Assembly: GCF_032062135.1 (NCBI RefSeq)
Contig: NC_092864.1
Coordinates: 16,751,762-16,815,761 of the forward strand
Length of the DNA: 64,000 nt
Direction: 5' to 3'
DNA from: Pyxicephalus adspersus
Taxonomy: Eukaryota > Chordata > Amphibia > Anura > Pyxicephalidae
Shown: piece after piece, positions 37,122-50,252 of the stretch
How positions within the stretch are numbered: the first letter of the stretch is position 1
Layout of the letters: each line of letters starts with the position of its first letter
Made by a program: the position numbers and the translations under genes
The notes under the pieces: generated by a model
Databases searched by the model: none
Told to the model about the DNA's origin: nothing
What the model saw: the letters and a program-made list of their open reading frames with translations, nothing else

Positions 37122-40100
37122 AGAAAACTAAGGTTACTTAGTTTTTGTTTCCGTTGTTCTGTTCCTCATATCATAAGAGCATGGAAACTCGATCCCTGTG
37201 TTGCCGGTAATAAAAATTAGTTTTCCTATCTGCAGCAAGATAGGATGAAGTGCCCTGGGGGTGCAATGTTTTATATTGCTGAGAATACTTTATTTAAGCT
37301 GCTATTTTTGTGGTTAGAACATGTTGGTTTTAAAGAATCCAATATTCTTAAGGGTAAACCCTTAAGGGTAATTTGATTTATTTTACACTTCTGATTTACA
37401 TTAGTTATTAGTAATGCAGTTTATGTAATGTAGCCTTATAGTAATTGGGTAAGCTCTAAATGGTGTTCTTCTGGGTTTCCAGAAAATGTCTTGGTATGGG
37501 TATTGGAAGGACATGGAAGGGATAAAATCACTTGAATAACAAATACATTTTGATATCATGATTAAGGCCAACCCAAGAAATATAAGTATGTCTCCAGAAC
37601 TCTAGAAGGGTTTAAATTGAGTAAGGGTGGGATGTTGGATTTGTAGACTGTTGTATGTTGGCATTATTTTTAGGTCGGCATAAGGTAATAAATAGTTGTT
37701 TAGATTCTTTTTACTGTTTCTGGAGATAAAGATGTACCGGTAATTCTGAATGCAATCCTGGTACATGGGCAAATCACCAGATAAAAAATAAATTACCTAG
37801 TGGAGTGTCACAAAACGGACCTGGTCATGAAATGTGCCACAAAACTAGAAATGTTGCTTGTCCATCAGTGGGATTCAAGTATAAACCTGCTTGAAGAAAG
37901 GATGGTCCGTATTGTTCAAAGAAACCAGATCCTTCCTTGTTTTCAAAGCAATTTAAGGGAATGAAAGGTAGAATCTGACTGCCATGCACCACAAAGCTGT
38001 CCCTCAGACCTTAATACACGATTTCCATTAAGTCTAAAATAAGAACTGTACCAGGTATTACCTACCAGCCAATTAGATTTAAAGCTTTTTGGGAAAATAA
38101 CAGTTGAAGAGTGAAATTATTTATATAAATGCCTTCTAAAGGAAAAATGAAACATTACTGAAAAAATAAAGCTGTTTCCTAGTACAGGGCTACAGCCCGA
38201 ATACCTTAAATTGAGCAGGACATCATCTGCGCTCATGTTGCTAAGGAAACACAATCGCTGCCCCGCTGGGGGCAACGTACGGCCACTTCTGCATCTGAGG
38301 TCCGTCTAATACCACTTTTAAGATGGCCAAACAATGAAAAAAAATTCCATCTGTTTCTATTCAGACAGACCCTTCCATTAGTTATTAGTAGATCTGCATG
38401 GGAAGAATTGTGGTATTGCTATTTACTCCTTCTAAAAATTGTTGTTGAGATACACCAAACATGCATGCTGCAAATGAGTGGCAGTAAAGTGTTCTTTATC
38501 TCCATACCCCTTCCAGCTCAGTGGACTATATCCTTTGTAACAAAGGTAAACATGTTTGTAGACCAGCCTGGGTAACGACCATGGCTCCTCTATGAATACA
38601 ATGGAGCAGTGAGCGAAGCCCCTCTAGGACAGGTAGTGAGTTATTTGCAGAATCAAATCTGCAGGTGAAAATAAAGAAGAAAAATGCAGACAACTACAGT
38701 AAAGAAAACATTCTACTAAACTGGCCAGTCTGCTTATACTGGCAGGGTCCCTTCCCCCAAATACCATACTATAGTATGTAAAAAATGTACCTGTAAGGGA
38801 TAAAGTTACTTTTATTTTTTCCTTACTGATGGTCTTCCCTTTGTGAGGCTTAGAGGAGGATAACATTACTGCCTGTCCAGGTAAAATACTATTGAAACCT
38901 GAGCAGGTGAATCCCCCCAAGGGTCAGTCCTTGGACCGGTATGGACTCGGGTGTCTTCTTTTTTTTTGCCTGCTCTGTATACCAAAGGTCTCGACCTAGA
39001 AGGGCAGCAATGTCATGCCAAGCAACAGGGGGGAGGTAAGTAATAAGTATGAACTTTTTTTTTTGATGAACATCTCTTTCACCTAGGTGATTTAGGAAGG
39101 GAATGGCCATCATAAGTTAACCTTCTATGTTAGTGGAGAGTCCACTTTTAGGATCTTTAGGAGATGGGTGGGGGTGGACACCTATTACATGGATTTGTCC
39201 CAGAATGCATTGATTTTAAAAGAGACAGAGTAAAGATTGTTTCTTAATATAAAAAAAAAACTCAGTTGACATTTACCCTGCTGGGTTTGTCTGATGTCTA
39301 TAAAAGGCACACTTCTATCAATGTACACAAAGGTACAAATAGAACTGGAAAATAAAGTGGCTCTAAAATTGCTTTACATCGCTGCTGTGTAGCATTTTCC
39401 ACAACAGCTACAGTTTGGATAAATCCCCCTGCAAGAGATAATAAAGAATTGCTGCTGCTGCTGACCTTATCAGGTATTTTTTAACTGTAGCAAAGGACAC
39501 AGGACAATAGGATTCAGCACTATACCACCTCAAAGAATGACAGTGAATGCTATCTGTATAGCCAGGGATATACCACCACCTAATGGGAGAAAAGCACTAA
39601 GGAATAGAAAAATAAAGTCACAAACACAATATCATACACAGATATATCAATAATAAAATTGTGTAGGTGGATTATTTATAAAATGACAGTTGAAATGTAG
39701 CAAAAATTGTTTGTGATTCCAGCAGCATTATATTATATGAGGAGCACAGATAATAGTTTTGGCATTCACAACATGACAGGTGCACTTTTAGGTCTGTTCA
39801 TATGCTTTGCAATGATATATCTGACCAGCAGGGGGAGATCTGACAACAGAGGCTGCAGGCTAAGCAGTAAATTGGTCTCAGAGTTACACACAATGGACTG
39901 GATAAAGGGAACTCAGACTGTTTATTACTAGCAAAGGAAATGTTTACTTTGTAAAGTGAATGTATGCTTTGCAAGGTGAATGATGACTTAAGCAGACATC
40001 ACATTACTGTCGATGGAAACAACATTTCATTAGGATGAACGAACGAGTGCTGTGCGGTTCTTTAGAGGAAAATAAGCAAGTGACATCGCACTGTGCATTA

Positions 40101-41470
40101 CAGTTGTTTATCAATCCACAGGACAGATTGATGAATGAAGTCTGGAAACCATGTACACATGCTTGATTGTCACCCAAGACCAGGATGATAAATAGTGACA
40201 ATGAATGAGGAGGAATGGTGACAATCATCTGACTTGTGTACGTAGCTTCAGAACATAAGTTTAGACAGCATCATTTGCTGCCCATCAGAACACCACTTCA
40301 CTTTTTTTTGCTGATTGCAAATGCTAGAGCAGTTGCAAAATAGTCCCATTCAAGTTTATAGAATTGGTTAGTGGCAAGCCACCCTAAGTGTGTCAGAAAC
40401 ACTGTGGTCAGTGTATTAGCTCGAAGCTTGAAGTGTGTGAACCCTAAATAGCACTGGGTAGTCTACCAAAGTGCACCAAATGCACTCTCCAAGGGATGAT
40501 TGGTTTTGATGTGTGACTCCCAGGTTGCCACTCTCAGAAACACAGGTACAGACAGATGAAAAGTGAGGTAGGAAGGATTGGAGTCAGGAACAGCCGAAAG
40601 TAAGGGCAGGCAGTAAACACAAAATCAGGATTACAGGAGCACCCATGGTCACGAGTCAGCAGTGTCAAAGGAGCAGAAAGGGTCATAGCTACACAGGAGT
40701 CACTGAAGCCCATGGGTCAGGAAAAGATTTGAGTATGCAGGGGTTTTGGGGGCAAAGGGGTCACAAGATGTGTAGGGGACACTTTGAACTATAGGGTCAC
40801 TGTGGTAAAAATCACTGCAGCAGCAGTGATTCAGCACAAGTTTCTGGAACAGCAAGGTAGAGACTTGCCACTTGATAAAAAGGGGTAATTAAGCTTGGAC
40901 GGAGTTGTATTTACCATAATGAAACTTATAAGACATATAGAGAACACAGAGAAACAGTTACATGTGATACCAAGCCAATGCACATTCTAGTTTTGCTTTT
41001 TACTGTAATTATCACTGAACAAAAGAGGAAGAACCAATACAAATTATGTGATTAGGTGGGCCTAGGGTAGCAGGAAGCTTTAATATAGCCCTGAGCATGT
41101 GGGGTAATTACAAGGGTACTGGGGGCAGGCTGGTATTTTACCTTTCCAATTTTGCTGTATAGTTACAAAAAAATAAAAAAGTAAATGAAGCAGCTGAATA
41201 CACAAGCTCAATTTTGCATCACAGCATAAAGCAAATTGCATCAACACTAAGCACCATCAGTTACATCCCGCACTTGGTTGCTATGGGGGCATGAAAACTG
41301 TGCAAGCATTTAATTAGCATTCTGCTTGCAATGCACAACTGTAAAGAGATCAATGTGTTAGGAAAACCATTTGACTTTTCTCTGTTCTCAAATCTGTTAG
41401 GGATTTAAAGAGAAAAAGTAGTGAAATTTAATGGGTCACTAAAAATGTTACTCCTCACGTATGACCTTAC
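37122..41470. other. No supported gene
   Basis: Contains (CTG)4 at about 39450 and a probable MITE at about 39990-40250 (words TTGATGAATGAAGTCTGG, TGTACACATGCTTGATTGTC). Also present is a GGTCA/CAGGAG-rich block at 40510-40880 that reads like an LTR/UTR of an old retroelement. If the minus-strand gene continues, later exons could lie here, but I found none I can defend. Confidence 0.35.
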
Positions 41471-41516
41471 CGAGCAGCTCTATCCTACCATTGTCCTCGT
41501 TTTCCATTTTTAATGT
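41471..41516 (-). CDS. Possible exon 4 of the minus-strand gene
   Basis: A 46-nt segment sits between an acceptor (TAACATTTGTAG) and a donor (GTAAGG). Read in the phase left by exon 3 (phase 0), it gives TLKMENEDNGRIELL and one base of a further codon, an acidic, codon-like stretch. It lies about 1.2 kb downstream of exon 3. The polypyrimidine tract is weak and the segment is short, so chance is quite possible. No following exon was found. Confidence 0.28.
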
Positions 41517-42099
41517 CTACAAATGTTATTGAAATTCAAGAGTTCTTTATACACTGCTGTCCCTAGTGCATTCCCTATTAATATTTTAATACAGAACTAA
41601 AAATAAAATGTAAGTATTTTAATGACTTTATATAGGAAGAGTGTACGTCTGTGTATCATAGAATAAAGTGTAACCCATAAGCATAAACAGAAAAGCTATT
41701 CCATTACCTGCCTATAGGCTACTATGCCCAATGCTAAAACTGACACTGATAAGGATGTAAAGATTTTATCAGTTCATAAGAGGAGATTCAGATTAGTACA
41801 AATGTTTATTCGCAGCTCCTGCTACACTTTTAGAGAGTCACCAACATCAGCAAGGCAGATGTAACAGACACCAGCATCTGTCCTCAATGGAAAATTTGGT
41901 CTCGCATTCTCTTCTGGTAACAAAATGTTGGATCTTCCTTTAATTTAGTTTTGGACAATAGTTACCAAGACAAAGTGGTAAAACTCCCCACAAACAGCAA
42001 AAAATTAGAGCATAACTTCCATACATCTAAACCTATAAGAAAAATGTATTTTTCATACAATTTACCATTATACAAAACATCCTAAACTAACACAAAATG

Positions 42100-42305
42100 G
42101 AAACCCTACCCCAAATCTAACCCAAAATAAGCACCCGCCACAACACCTAGTCCATAACATAAGAACCAACTCTAACTGATAACTTGATCAATCCCAAAAC
42201 CTAACCCATAACATTACCACAACCCCAAACCTGACTTGTAACCTGACCAATCCCAAAATCTATCCCATAACATTACCACAACGGTAAACCTAACCCATAA
42301 CATGG
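42100..42305. repeat. Degenerate 59-bp tandem repeat rich in CCTAACCC
   Basis: The phrase ATCCCAAAA recurs at 42191 and 42250 (59 bp apart), followed both times by a CCCATAACATTACCACAAC block. More diverged copies flank these. The words CCTAACCC and ACCTAACCCATAAC give it a telomere-like look, but it is not a perfect telomeric array. Confidence 0.7.
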
Positions 42306-42692
42306 ACCCATTATTTAACATCCCATATTATAAATCCACTCCTAGACTTAACCTATAAAGTGAATTAACTTATAAATAAGTCTCATCAGCACCAACGAAA
42401 AGACATTTTATAGCAAAGCAGTTAGGCTTAGTCTAATTAACAATTCTGCTTCACATTACAAATCCTTCGATGGGAAGGCAATTCATATACATGTAATTTC
42501 TCTGTAAATTTAGCTGCCTATCTGATCCCAATATTGTCTCTATAGTTCACGCATTATAAGTAATATCTAAATCTGTTATTACTATTACTACTACTAATAT
42601 TGGTCCATGTGCGGTCTACTCTAAGACAATATATGGCCCCTGTATACAGTTTTAATGCTGCTTAATGAGAAAAGCAGAAAGTATGTACTTAC

Positions 42693-42907
42693 AAATTGCC
42701 TCTTTAGTTTGCTCTTCACTCTTTGTCCCTGTTGGTCAGGAGGCTGGATTGGATAATGGCAGGAACTAAGGTGGTTGTCCACAGAAATGCTCTTCCGTAT
42801 GTGGAAGGCTTGCTGGTGACAGGGACGTGTTTCTTCTGGGGAAGAAAAAAGCCGAGGAGTAAAAGTGCTGGTGTTCATCTGTCTTTCTGCAGAGCGCCAT
42901 GGGTCCA
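42693..42907 (-). CDS. Exon 3 of an unidentified multi-exon gene
   Basis: The exon is 215 nt. On the minus strand the acceptor is TGTTTTGTCTCCACAG and the donor is a perfect GTAAGT. It enters with two bases that complete a Val codon with the last base of exon 2, then reads 71 codons without a stop and leaves in phase 0. The product is polar and disordered-looking, starting VDPWRSAERQ. It contains TFTPRLFSSPEE, a basophilic-kinase-type site (HIRKSISVDN) and a basic end (RVKSKLKRQ). No domain is recognised. Phase agreement with exons 1 and 2 is the main support. I cannot name the gene, and a function would be a guess; a cytoplasmic signalling or scaffold protein would fit this composition. Confidence 0.72.
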
Positions 42908-45900
42908 CTGTGGAGACAAAACACACAGTGTGAGAAATGCCTTGCTGTAAAAATGCTAAAAGAAATCATTAATTTCAAAAATACCATCAGGCATTCTATA
43001 TATCATTATGCAATGCAGTCATCCTTAACTGGAACCATATCTCGCACTAAGATTATCGATTGCCTGGCTGTCACTGGCAATACTGAACATGCAAATTCAT
43101 AAGTCAGAACAACATCAGAGTTTTATTATCCCTAAATTTGTTCCAAGATTCTGTTATGTAAATTCTGCGTTTTTGTGCCTAGCTTCTGCACCTAACTACA
43201 GGTCAGAGGGAGCTGCCCATCACAGCAAAGAACCAAGAATGAGTTGCAGGAGGTGGGAGATGCAGTTCAGAGGTCATTTACCAGAATATAGGAAAAATGA
43301 AGGATTTAGAAATGATATGATGTAAAACAGTAATACACAAATATGATGAAGAAAGTCATTTGCGTGGAGTTTGCAGATTCTCCCCGTGTCTGCGTGGGTT
43401 TCCTCCGGGTACTCCGGTTTCCTCCCACATCCCAAAAACATGCAATGTGGTTAATTGGCTTCTCCCCAAAATTGACCTTAGACTACATTAATGACATGGT
43501 ATGACTAATGACTATGGTAGGGACATTAGATTGTGAGCTCCTTTGAGGGTCAGTTAGTGACACGACTGTGGACTTTGTACAGCGCTGCGTAATATGATGG
43601 CGCTATATAAATACTGTATAATAATAATAATTTGCCAGTCATTCATAAAGTACAAGAGTTTTGTGTTTGTAAAACACTATGCACACACAGTAATAAATAA
43701 GTATTAGTAGTGCAGACTTAGGACAGGGTTAGCAGTGTATGTTTCCTGGAGTGTGTACCAAAGCATTACTTGACAAAACATTTGCATGTATCAGCTGAGA
43801 ACAGAAGCAGTTTTGGCAGTCATCAGCACAGGTCTTCCCCCAGTCACAGATGTGATGTCAATGACTGTGGGAATGCAGCCAGTATCGGCCTCTTACTTGT
43901 AAGACATGGGTCAGCTTTGAGTGATTCTGCTCCAACAGGGCAGCAGTGTCACAGATCTCTGTCCCCAGAGGGAACATCCATATGTCTGCTGTTATTCATT
44001 TTTTTTCAAATTATTTGCCTAACCTTTTTTTTGTACCTTATTAACGCTTTTCTGTTTGTAGAATCCCATGAAGCATTGATAAGCACAGAAAAATTTAAGG
44101 GAGTCACCTTTTTTCTGCTGCAGTCTGCTGATGTAAGACTGCCCCAAAATTTTGAATGCATTTATTTCTATTTATATTTTGCTTCAAGTAAGGTTCTCTA
44201 TAACACTGCTGGAGTTTTTTTTAGCATCCTGGCTATTAGAGAAACACATCCAGTCCCCGCTGGATGTTGCATGGATAGCTTGGGAGTGAATTTCAGGCAT
44301 TGGGTTCCACATGATAATCTTTCCAGACAGGTAAAAGTTAGCTGCTGAGTGCTTTACAGACCCAGATCTACCTGCTTTGTCCCAGTGCTTGCCTGGTCTC
44401 TGAAGATTCGCTCAGACTGCCAGCCAGAGACCTACCTCATTTTCTTTGGGTATTTTCCGTTATTCCGTTTCCTACCAATGCATTTGGAAGCATCTCCCTG
44501 CTACTGTTCCTGCTTGCAAAGACCCAAGCAGAATACCTCAATCAATCAATACCTTCTCTTGCCTACAGAGACATTGATCACCTCTAGCCATCTGACCATC
44601 AACTACCACCAGGTTTCATGAGTACTTGAGCCCTTGACTTTTACTCTAAACCTTTACTTGTCCTTATTGCATGGTGGCCACACCATGATCTGATTCTAGA
44701 CATGGAGGGACAGTTTTGTTGTACTGGGAGGCCCCAGATCACTTTCAACTAACAGCTCCAGGGCTGCTTGTAGAGCGCCTACTGATGGTGCTGGCATCTG
44801 CAGTCCAAAATCATACTGAGCTTTGCTGTTAGTCTCTCTCTTCTGTGTCTCAGTAGCTCCATTCCATCAGGGACAGGTGTATTTAGGACTGTCCTGAACA
44901 CAATCAGGCCAAAGTTCTTCTTTCAAAGAAGAAACTTCAGATACCCAAGTCTCAGATTCAAACTCTTTAGCCCAGAAGCCATCCCACAGAGACATTCTTT
45001 GGGTAGCTGTCCTAATCTACTAAAATTGACTTATGCCTTCCACATCTTTAAAAGTGAATTTAAAGGGAAAGTCTTTGCACCCTGGGAGTCCTAAAAAATT
45101 TCAGATTGGAAAAAAACACCGGTAAAAGACTGATCCTCATGCTTCAGAGAGTTGCATAGTGCATTAATGAACTGAAACGGTCTCTTCAAACTTGGGAGTA
45201 ATACAAGTAGACTGCAACTCCTCAGAAGTAAGCTCCTCAGCCAGGTTTTTGTTTAACTAAGAGTCTCTGGGGCCAATGGCATAGAAACCTCTAAGGTTAT
45301 GGGTAAAAAAGAAAGAGAAACTGCTAGTGAACGAATGAGAGAGGTCTTGTAGAATATGTGATCAGAGTCTGCATGCAACTAGATAATTACAGTCATAAAA
45401 TCCTGCATGACTGTGGTAAAAACAAAACATGACCCATGTACATAATTAAAGGAAACTGTACTTTTTAAATAAAAAAGTAATTACTAAGTTTTATTCAAGT
45501 TGGGAGAATTAACTCAGCAGTCATCTTTAAGTCTCTCCCTCTCTCTCAAAGTATGAATGGAATATCAGAATCAGATGATGATGATATGTGCATTTAAAAC
45601 GCATGTGTATAAAGTATGAATGATATATGAATTGATATGCATAGCTGGGAATCCCTAGCTGCAAAATAATAGATTCTGGTTTAGATATTCCCTGAAAGCC
45701 AAATTGCTGACATCAAGGGGATTTCATGCAGTATGGTGGTCTGGTGTGAGCAAGCAATTTCAGGACAAAAACAAAGGGCCGGTTTTCGCAGGCAGTTTTT
45801 CCATTCTAAATTTGTGAGTTTGACCAGCAGGTACCTTTTATCTCTAAGCAATTTTCTTTGCTTATTATCACCTATCTTTGATGAGGACCTAGCTTCAAAT

Positions 45901-46109
45901 ACACTTGTTTTACAATACCTACATACCTGAGATCACTCTACTGGCACTGACAGTAATATGTTGCAGTACATTTTAGAAAGAAAGCGTTTGTAAAGTCACA
46001 TGAGTTTTTTTTCTTGCCATTAGCACATAGACATTTTTTCTACTTTAGTTTTCTCTGCTGTGTCCATTATTTAAAAACTACTTCAAACCTTCTGTGTTTT
46101 AGGACATAC
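42908..46109 (-). other. Intron 2 of the minus-strand gene
   Basis: 3.2 kb between exon 2 donor GTATGT and exon 3 acceptor. It holds a V-SINE at 43358. A stretch at 43770-45060 has the longest non-repeat plus-strand open frame in the window (192 codons) but no splice, domain or codon evidence. That stretch is more likely decayed retroelement or chance. Confidence 0.55.
43358..43632 (+). mobile_element. V-SINE, 5'-truncated
   Basis: It begins within the V-domain (GCGTGGAGTTTGCAGATTC, then TGGGTTTCCTCCGGGTACTC, the best preserved copy of that core here). It ends TACAGCGCTGCGTAATATG, GGCGCTATATAAATAC and an (ATA)n tail. The tRNA head is absent, as expected from incomplete reverse transcription. 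Confidence 0.88.
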
Positions 46110-46285
46110 CAGCTGGTGGCAGTTTGCATGATGTCAGGGTGTCTGTACTAGATGAACATGTAGAAGGAAGGCGAGAGACTCCTTCTTGAAGTTGGGGAAC
46201 CCTGGTCAGCACTGGAGACTGAGGGATACTGGGTAGGGTTAAGGATTTTCCAAGAACCGGCCTCTGCAACTTTCTATCCAGGGAC
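46110..46285 (-). CDS. Exon 2 of an unidentified multi-exon gene
   Basis: The exon is 176 nt. The acceptor is TATTTCTATTTTCATTAG and the donor is GTATGT. One base completes the Arg codon begun in exon 1; 58 codons follow without a stop, and one base is left for exon 3. The peptide starts SLDRKLQRPVLGK, continues SLTLPSIPQSPVLTRVP, and ends with a Ser/Thr-rich run and CKLPPA. It is proline- and serine-rich with no hydrophobic segment, so probably an intrinsically disordered, phosphorylatable region. It has no internal ATG, so a simple ATG-to-stop scan would miss it. Gene identity is unknown. Confidence 0.7.
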
Positions 46286-49200
46286 CTAATGAAAATAGAA
46301 ATACAAATACTTAATATTAACTAATAAACTAATCACTTTACAAAAGAAAAAGTATTTCCAAGCAGACAGGTCAAATTTAAGACATTTTTTACCAAAGGAT
46401 TTCTATACATTTCCCCAGTACATAGATTGTTGAGAATGTTCCTTATTTATAGCAGTTAGTTGGTTAGTTTGAGTTCCAATTCAACCCATAGATGTTCAAT
46501 AGGGTTGTGCAGACCAAGAGTTTCTCAACACCATACTCAAACCATGTGTTTATAGACCTGGCTTTGTGCACACAGCACACAATGTAAAAGTAAAGGACTT
46601 TTCCAAAATGTTGGGATAAGGTTAGAAGTGCACAACTGTTTAAAATGTATTTGTATGCTGTAGAATTTACAGTAAGCCCTCAGTGGAAATGCCTGAACTC
46701 AAGCAAGTGATACAGGTTTTGTAGGTAATTCCATTTGCACATGACAAGCCTGTAAAGAAATGCCCCAAGCAACACATGGATCCAAGTACTTTTTTGGATC
46801 TCCAGCCTCATAGGCACAGAGCTGGTGATTCTGGTCATCATTTGAAGTGTTATTGTGAAAAAAGTGAATACATGAGAAAATGTTTATTGGATAATGTCTG
46901 CAGATAACCGTTTCCTAAGGGAGAAAGGACCTGTAGGTAATTGATATTTTACTTTCCCAAACATTTGTCAGATTATGCCAAGCACCGGCTCCAAGCAGCT
47001 TGAGGTTCTCTTATTTTGCCAGCATTTTGTATGCACAGACTAGATATGCTTTTCAGTTGTGTTCCCTTACCACCTAGCAACATAAACAAGGAAAATATAC
47101 AAGCACAATGAAGATGCGCCTCTAACATCACCAGACTTTAATTAGTGAGAAAAGAAGATTTGCAATTGTTCTTGTCATTTAGGCATTTTTTTCCACAATT
47201 TAAACCTTATTAGGCACTTGTTCTAAAGACAGACTGACTTTGCCTGGGCTAAGATTCATACTGATCACAAACTTTGTTATTGTTTGTGGCATTATTCTTT
47301 TCCTTCTGACACTGAGGTTTGGTTCTCAGCTTGCATTCGAAATAATGCTAGCAGGTCAGAATAGGAGGCTATAGCATGGTAGCCTTAGTAAGACAGCTAA
47401 ATTGCTTCTAATTGGAAGACTCCTTGTATACTCCTTCTTGAAGAAGTCCATGCCAGCCACCAATGATATAAAGGGCCCATGCTCTCAAGTTTCACCTGAT
47501 GAAATCAGAAAGAAAAACATATATGTAAATTACAAACCCATAGCAAGAACGTCTTGTGATGAATCTATAGCTAACTAATTGCAAAATTATGCTTAACAAG
47601 AGCTAGATTAAATGGCATAGAGATTTAGAAAAGGATAATATAGAAGTAAATTAGAAGTCTCCTAAGTGTGACCAAAATTGACCAAAGCTATATAAAATAC
47701 GTTTCACAAACTGCAATCTCTGTCAATAACACAAAATGTGAACGTGCTTCCTTCTAAATATAGTATGCACTCTTATTTCACCAATTGGCCATTTCAACCT
47801 TGAGCACAGTTTTTTTTTGCAGGTATTCTTCAGGCTTAATAATAAGATGTTTTATGGATACCATTGGTTTTACCTAATGGCATTTATAGAAGAATAATAT
47901 TTTACTGCTTGTACCATCATTTAGTTCTAATCACCATGATATGACACTTATAGCTGTAATAGTTTACATTTTGACAAGGGGCTAGGGGGTAAGCCTCAAA
48001 GTCAGAAAAGAAAAGTACTGATATATCATACATAATCTAAATCTGCCTCATTCCTTCTTATCTTCCACAACTCTTGGCTGGCCCATTTCTGTGATGGGTA
48101 GCCTATCTGATTAAACTGAGGTGTGAGGTGCAATAGATTTGAGGGTAAGCGCCAAATTCTCCTACACAGAAATTGATCAACATTACCACTCTATCATATT
48201 CCACAGAAACCACCTGTTGTCTTACCAAGGTTTAATGACTTTAACTTGATCTGTGTTTTTCCTTAGCTGGAAAACCATTAGGGTCACTTAAACCACGGCC
48301 CCACTAGCTGCATATACCCAACTTCATTTTGCCCCCAGGTCCAGGGTAAATGTAAAAGCCACCTATGTATCTTATTACCTAGCCCCTGCAGGCTCTTCCT
48401 CTGTGCAACCAGTCACCCAAACCCTCTTCTCCAATGCATTCCATGCAGAAATCCCAGGCACTGGTACCATGCTCTACTATGCAGAACCAATAGTCCTGCA
48501 TTGTACATAAGGATGCTGAGGGCCTGCCTGGAGCATCAGATAGAAGTGGGGCATGCTGGTCATTGGGAGAGCCAGGAAAAAGGTTAGTAATAGTTCCTAT
48601 AATGTACCCCTGGACCTAAATAAGCATTTAACCCTTGTACTTAAAGTGATGAAATAACTGGAAGTGTAACTTTTTTATTCCTAATTCCATTTATTCATTC
48701 TGTCACATAGCAGTGCACTGGTAAACATGAACAGCGAGACAGATTGTGCTACAGATTTACACCTTGACTCATAAATTCCTCCCCAGCTGCTCTAAAGTAA
48801 CATTGCAAAAGAATAAAACCTGACTCTTGCCACTTCGTAATTCTGTGTTTGTTTACAGTGAAAATTGGACTCATTTTCAGTATTAAATCTGTTTAGAACT
48901 TTGCAAACCTGTTGAAGACTTTACTAAGTGGGAGGAAGCCTGATTTGCATTCAACTGTGCTGCTAATTTACTTATTAGGTGTCTACTATTGTATATCTAT
49001 TCTGCAAGCAAACTCCTTTTCCTGCCTGCTAGCAATTGTTTTGATTGTACACTGCAGCACATGTGCATTACTGTGTGTAACACTGGCAGCATGTAGAGAG
49101 AGCGGCCACATGTTAGGACAATGTAATACTTAGGACATATAGGAAGACCTGCTTCCAATTTTGGGTTCGAATAATGGTTTACAAGATTTTCTATTTGGTT

Positions 49201-49689
49201 ACTGATCATTTGGAAGTCTAACAATAAGGCACAGATGAGTATAATATTGTGCCTTTCAGATCATCGAATTGGAATGTGGTGAACCACAACGTAGACGGGA
49301 GCTACCAATTGGATTTGAGCAATCATTTGTACACATGACATGGGTTGTCACATCTGATTGAAAACCCAAAATTAGTGCTTAAAATTGGTTAGCAGTTAAA
49401 TTCACTTCTGATCTGATCATTATATCGAATGAGAAATAAGTCCAGAGGTGACTTGGTTCGCATGTACTTTAAATAACTCCAGCTCACATGTGCAGGAGTT
49501 ACATCATCAGTGGCCAAAGAAGATGCTGGCTGGTAAAAGTGGTGGGATATGGCAGGGTTCCGCTGGTGATGGGGACCTTTTATCAATTGACTGCCAGGCC
49601 TGAGTATTGCAAAATGGAAGAAGGTTGCATGCTTCCCCATACCCAGAAGCACCTGAGCAGAGATGGATCAAGCCAGATTTGGATTCTAG

Positions 49690-49702
49690 GCAATGCCTCC
49701 CC
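49690..49702. repeat. Poly-C run
   Basis: Twelve or more consecutive C. Confidence 0.9.
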
Positions 49703-49987
49703 CCCCCCCCCAATCCTATTAACTGGCAATAAAATAATTACACTAGTCATAGAAGAAGCCTCCCTATTTGCATTGTCTACATCAAAATGGCTCCCATAAT
49801 ATACCAAATGCCTACAAGTCCATCTTTTCTTGTGACAGGAAGCTCTATGGTTCACAGCAAGATGATGAAGGCTAAAGCTTGGCCTATTTGAAATCCGAAA
49901 GGCCCATGACACCTGCCCAGGGTTGCCATATAGGTGATGTATGCTGTAGTAGTGATCAATGATATATGGTCGGTGGGTACACTTTAC

Positions 49988-50252
49988 ACCAGTGGTCGCC
50001 AACCTTTTGGACCTCACAGACCATTAAATGTTCTGAATCTGGACCGCGCGCACGTGGAGCCGTGTGTCACTCAAAGAGGAAGAAACTTCCCCCAGAGTGA
50101 CATCATGATGCCAGAACCTGCCCACTCTCCCATCGCAGGTCTGAGTCTGTGATGTGAGAGTGGGCGAGTTGTGTCCATACAGTGGACATAGTCCGCCAGA
50201 GCCAGGGACCACCAAAATTTTCTCGTGGACCACCCGTTGTCTGTGGACCACT
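49988..50252 (+). mobile_element. hAT MITE (CAGTGGTCGCCAACC family)
   Basis: The left end CAGTGGTCGCCAACCTTTTG is followed by GACCTCACAGACCATTAAAT. The right part has repeated GGACCAC motifs (CTCGTGGACCACC, CTGTGGACCACTG). The interior includes GACCGCGCGCACGTGGAGCC and a GTGACATCATGATGCC block shared with the 22651 copy (TGGCATCATGACGTCA). No clear 8-bp duplication is seen at the chosen right edge, so that boundary is uncertain. Confidence 0.6.

Noticed and set aside
39240..39460. Possible exon after TTATCTCTTGCAG (minus strand)
   Set aside because: A good acceptor, but the frame compatible with the candidate exon 4 has only a weak donor (GTAAAG). The other frames stop at once.
43770..44348. 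192-codon plus-strand open frame
   Set aside because: Longest frame outside the tandem arrays, but the translation is hydrophobic/low-complexity in the middle with no domain, no splice signals and no codon bias. It lies in the intron of the opposite-strand gene.
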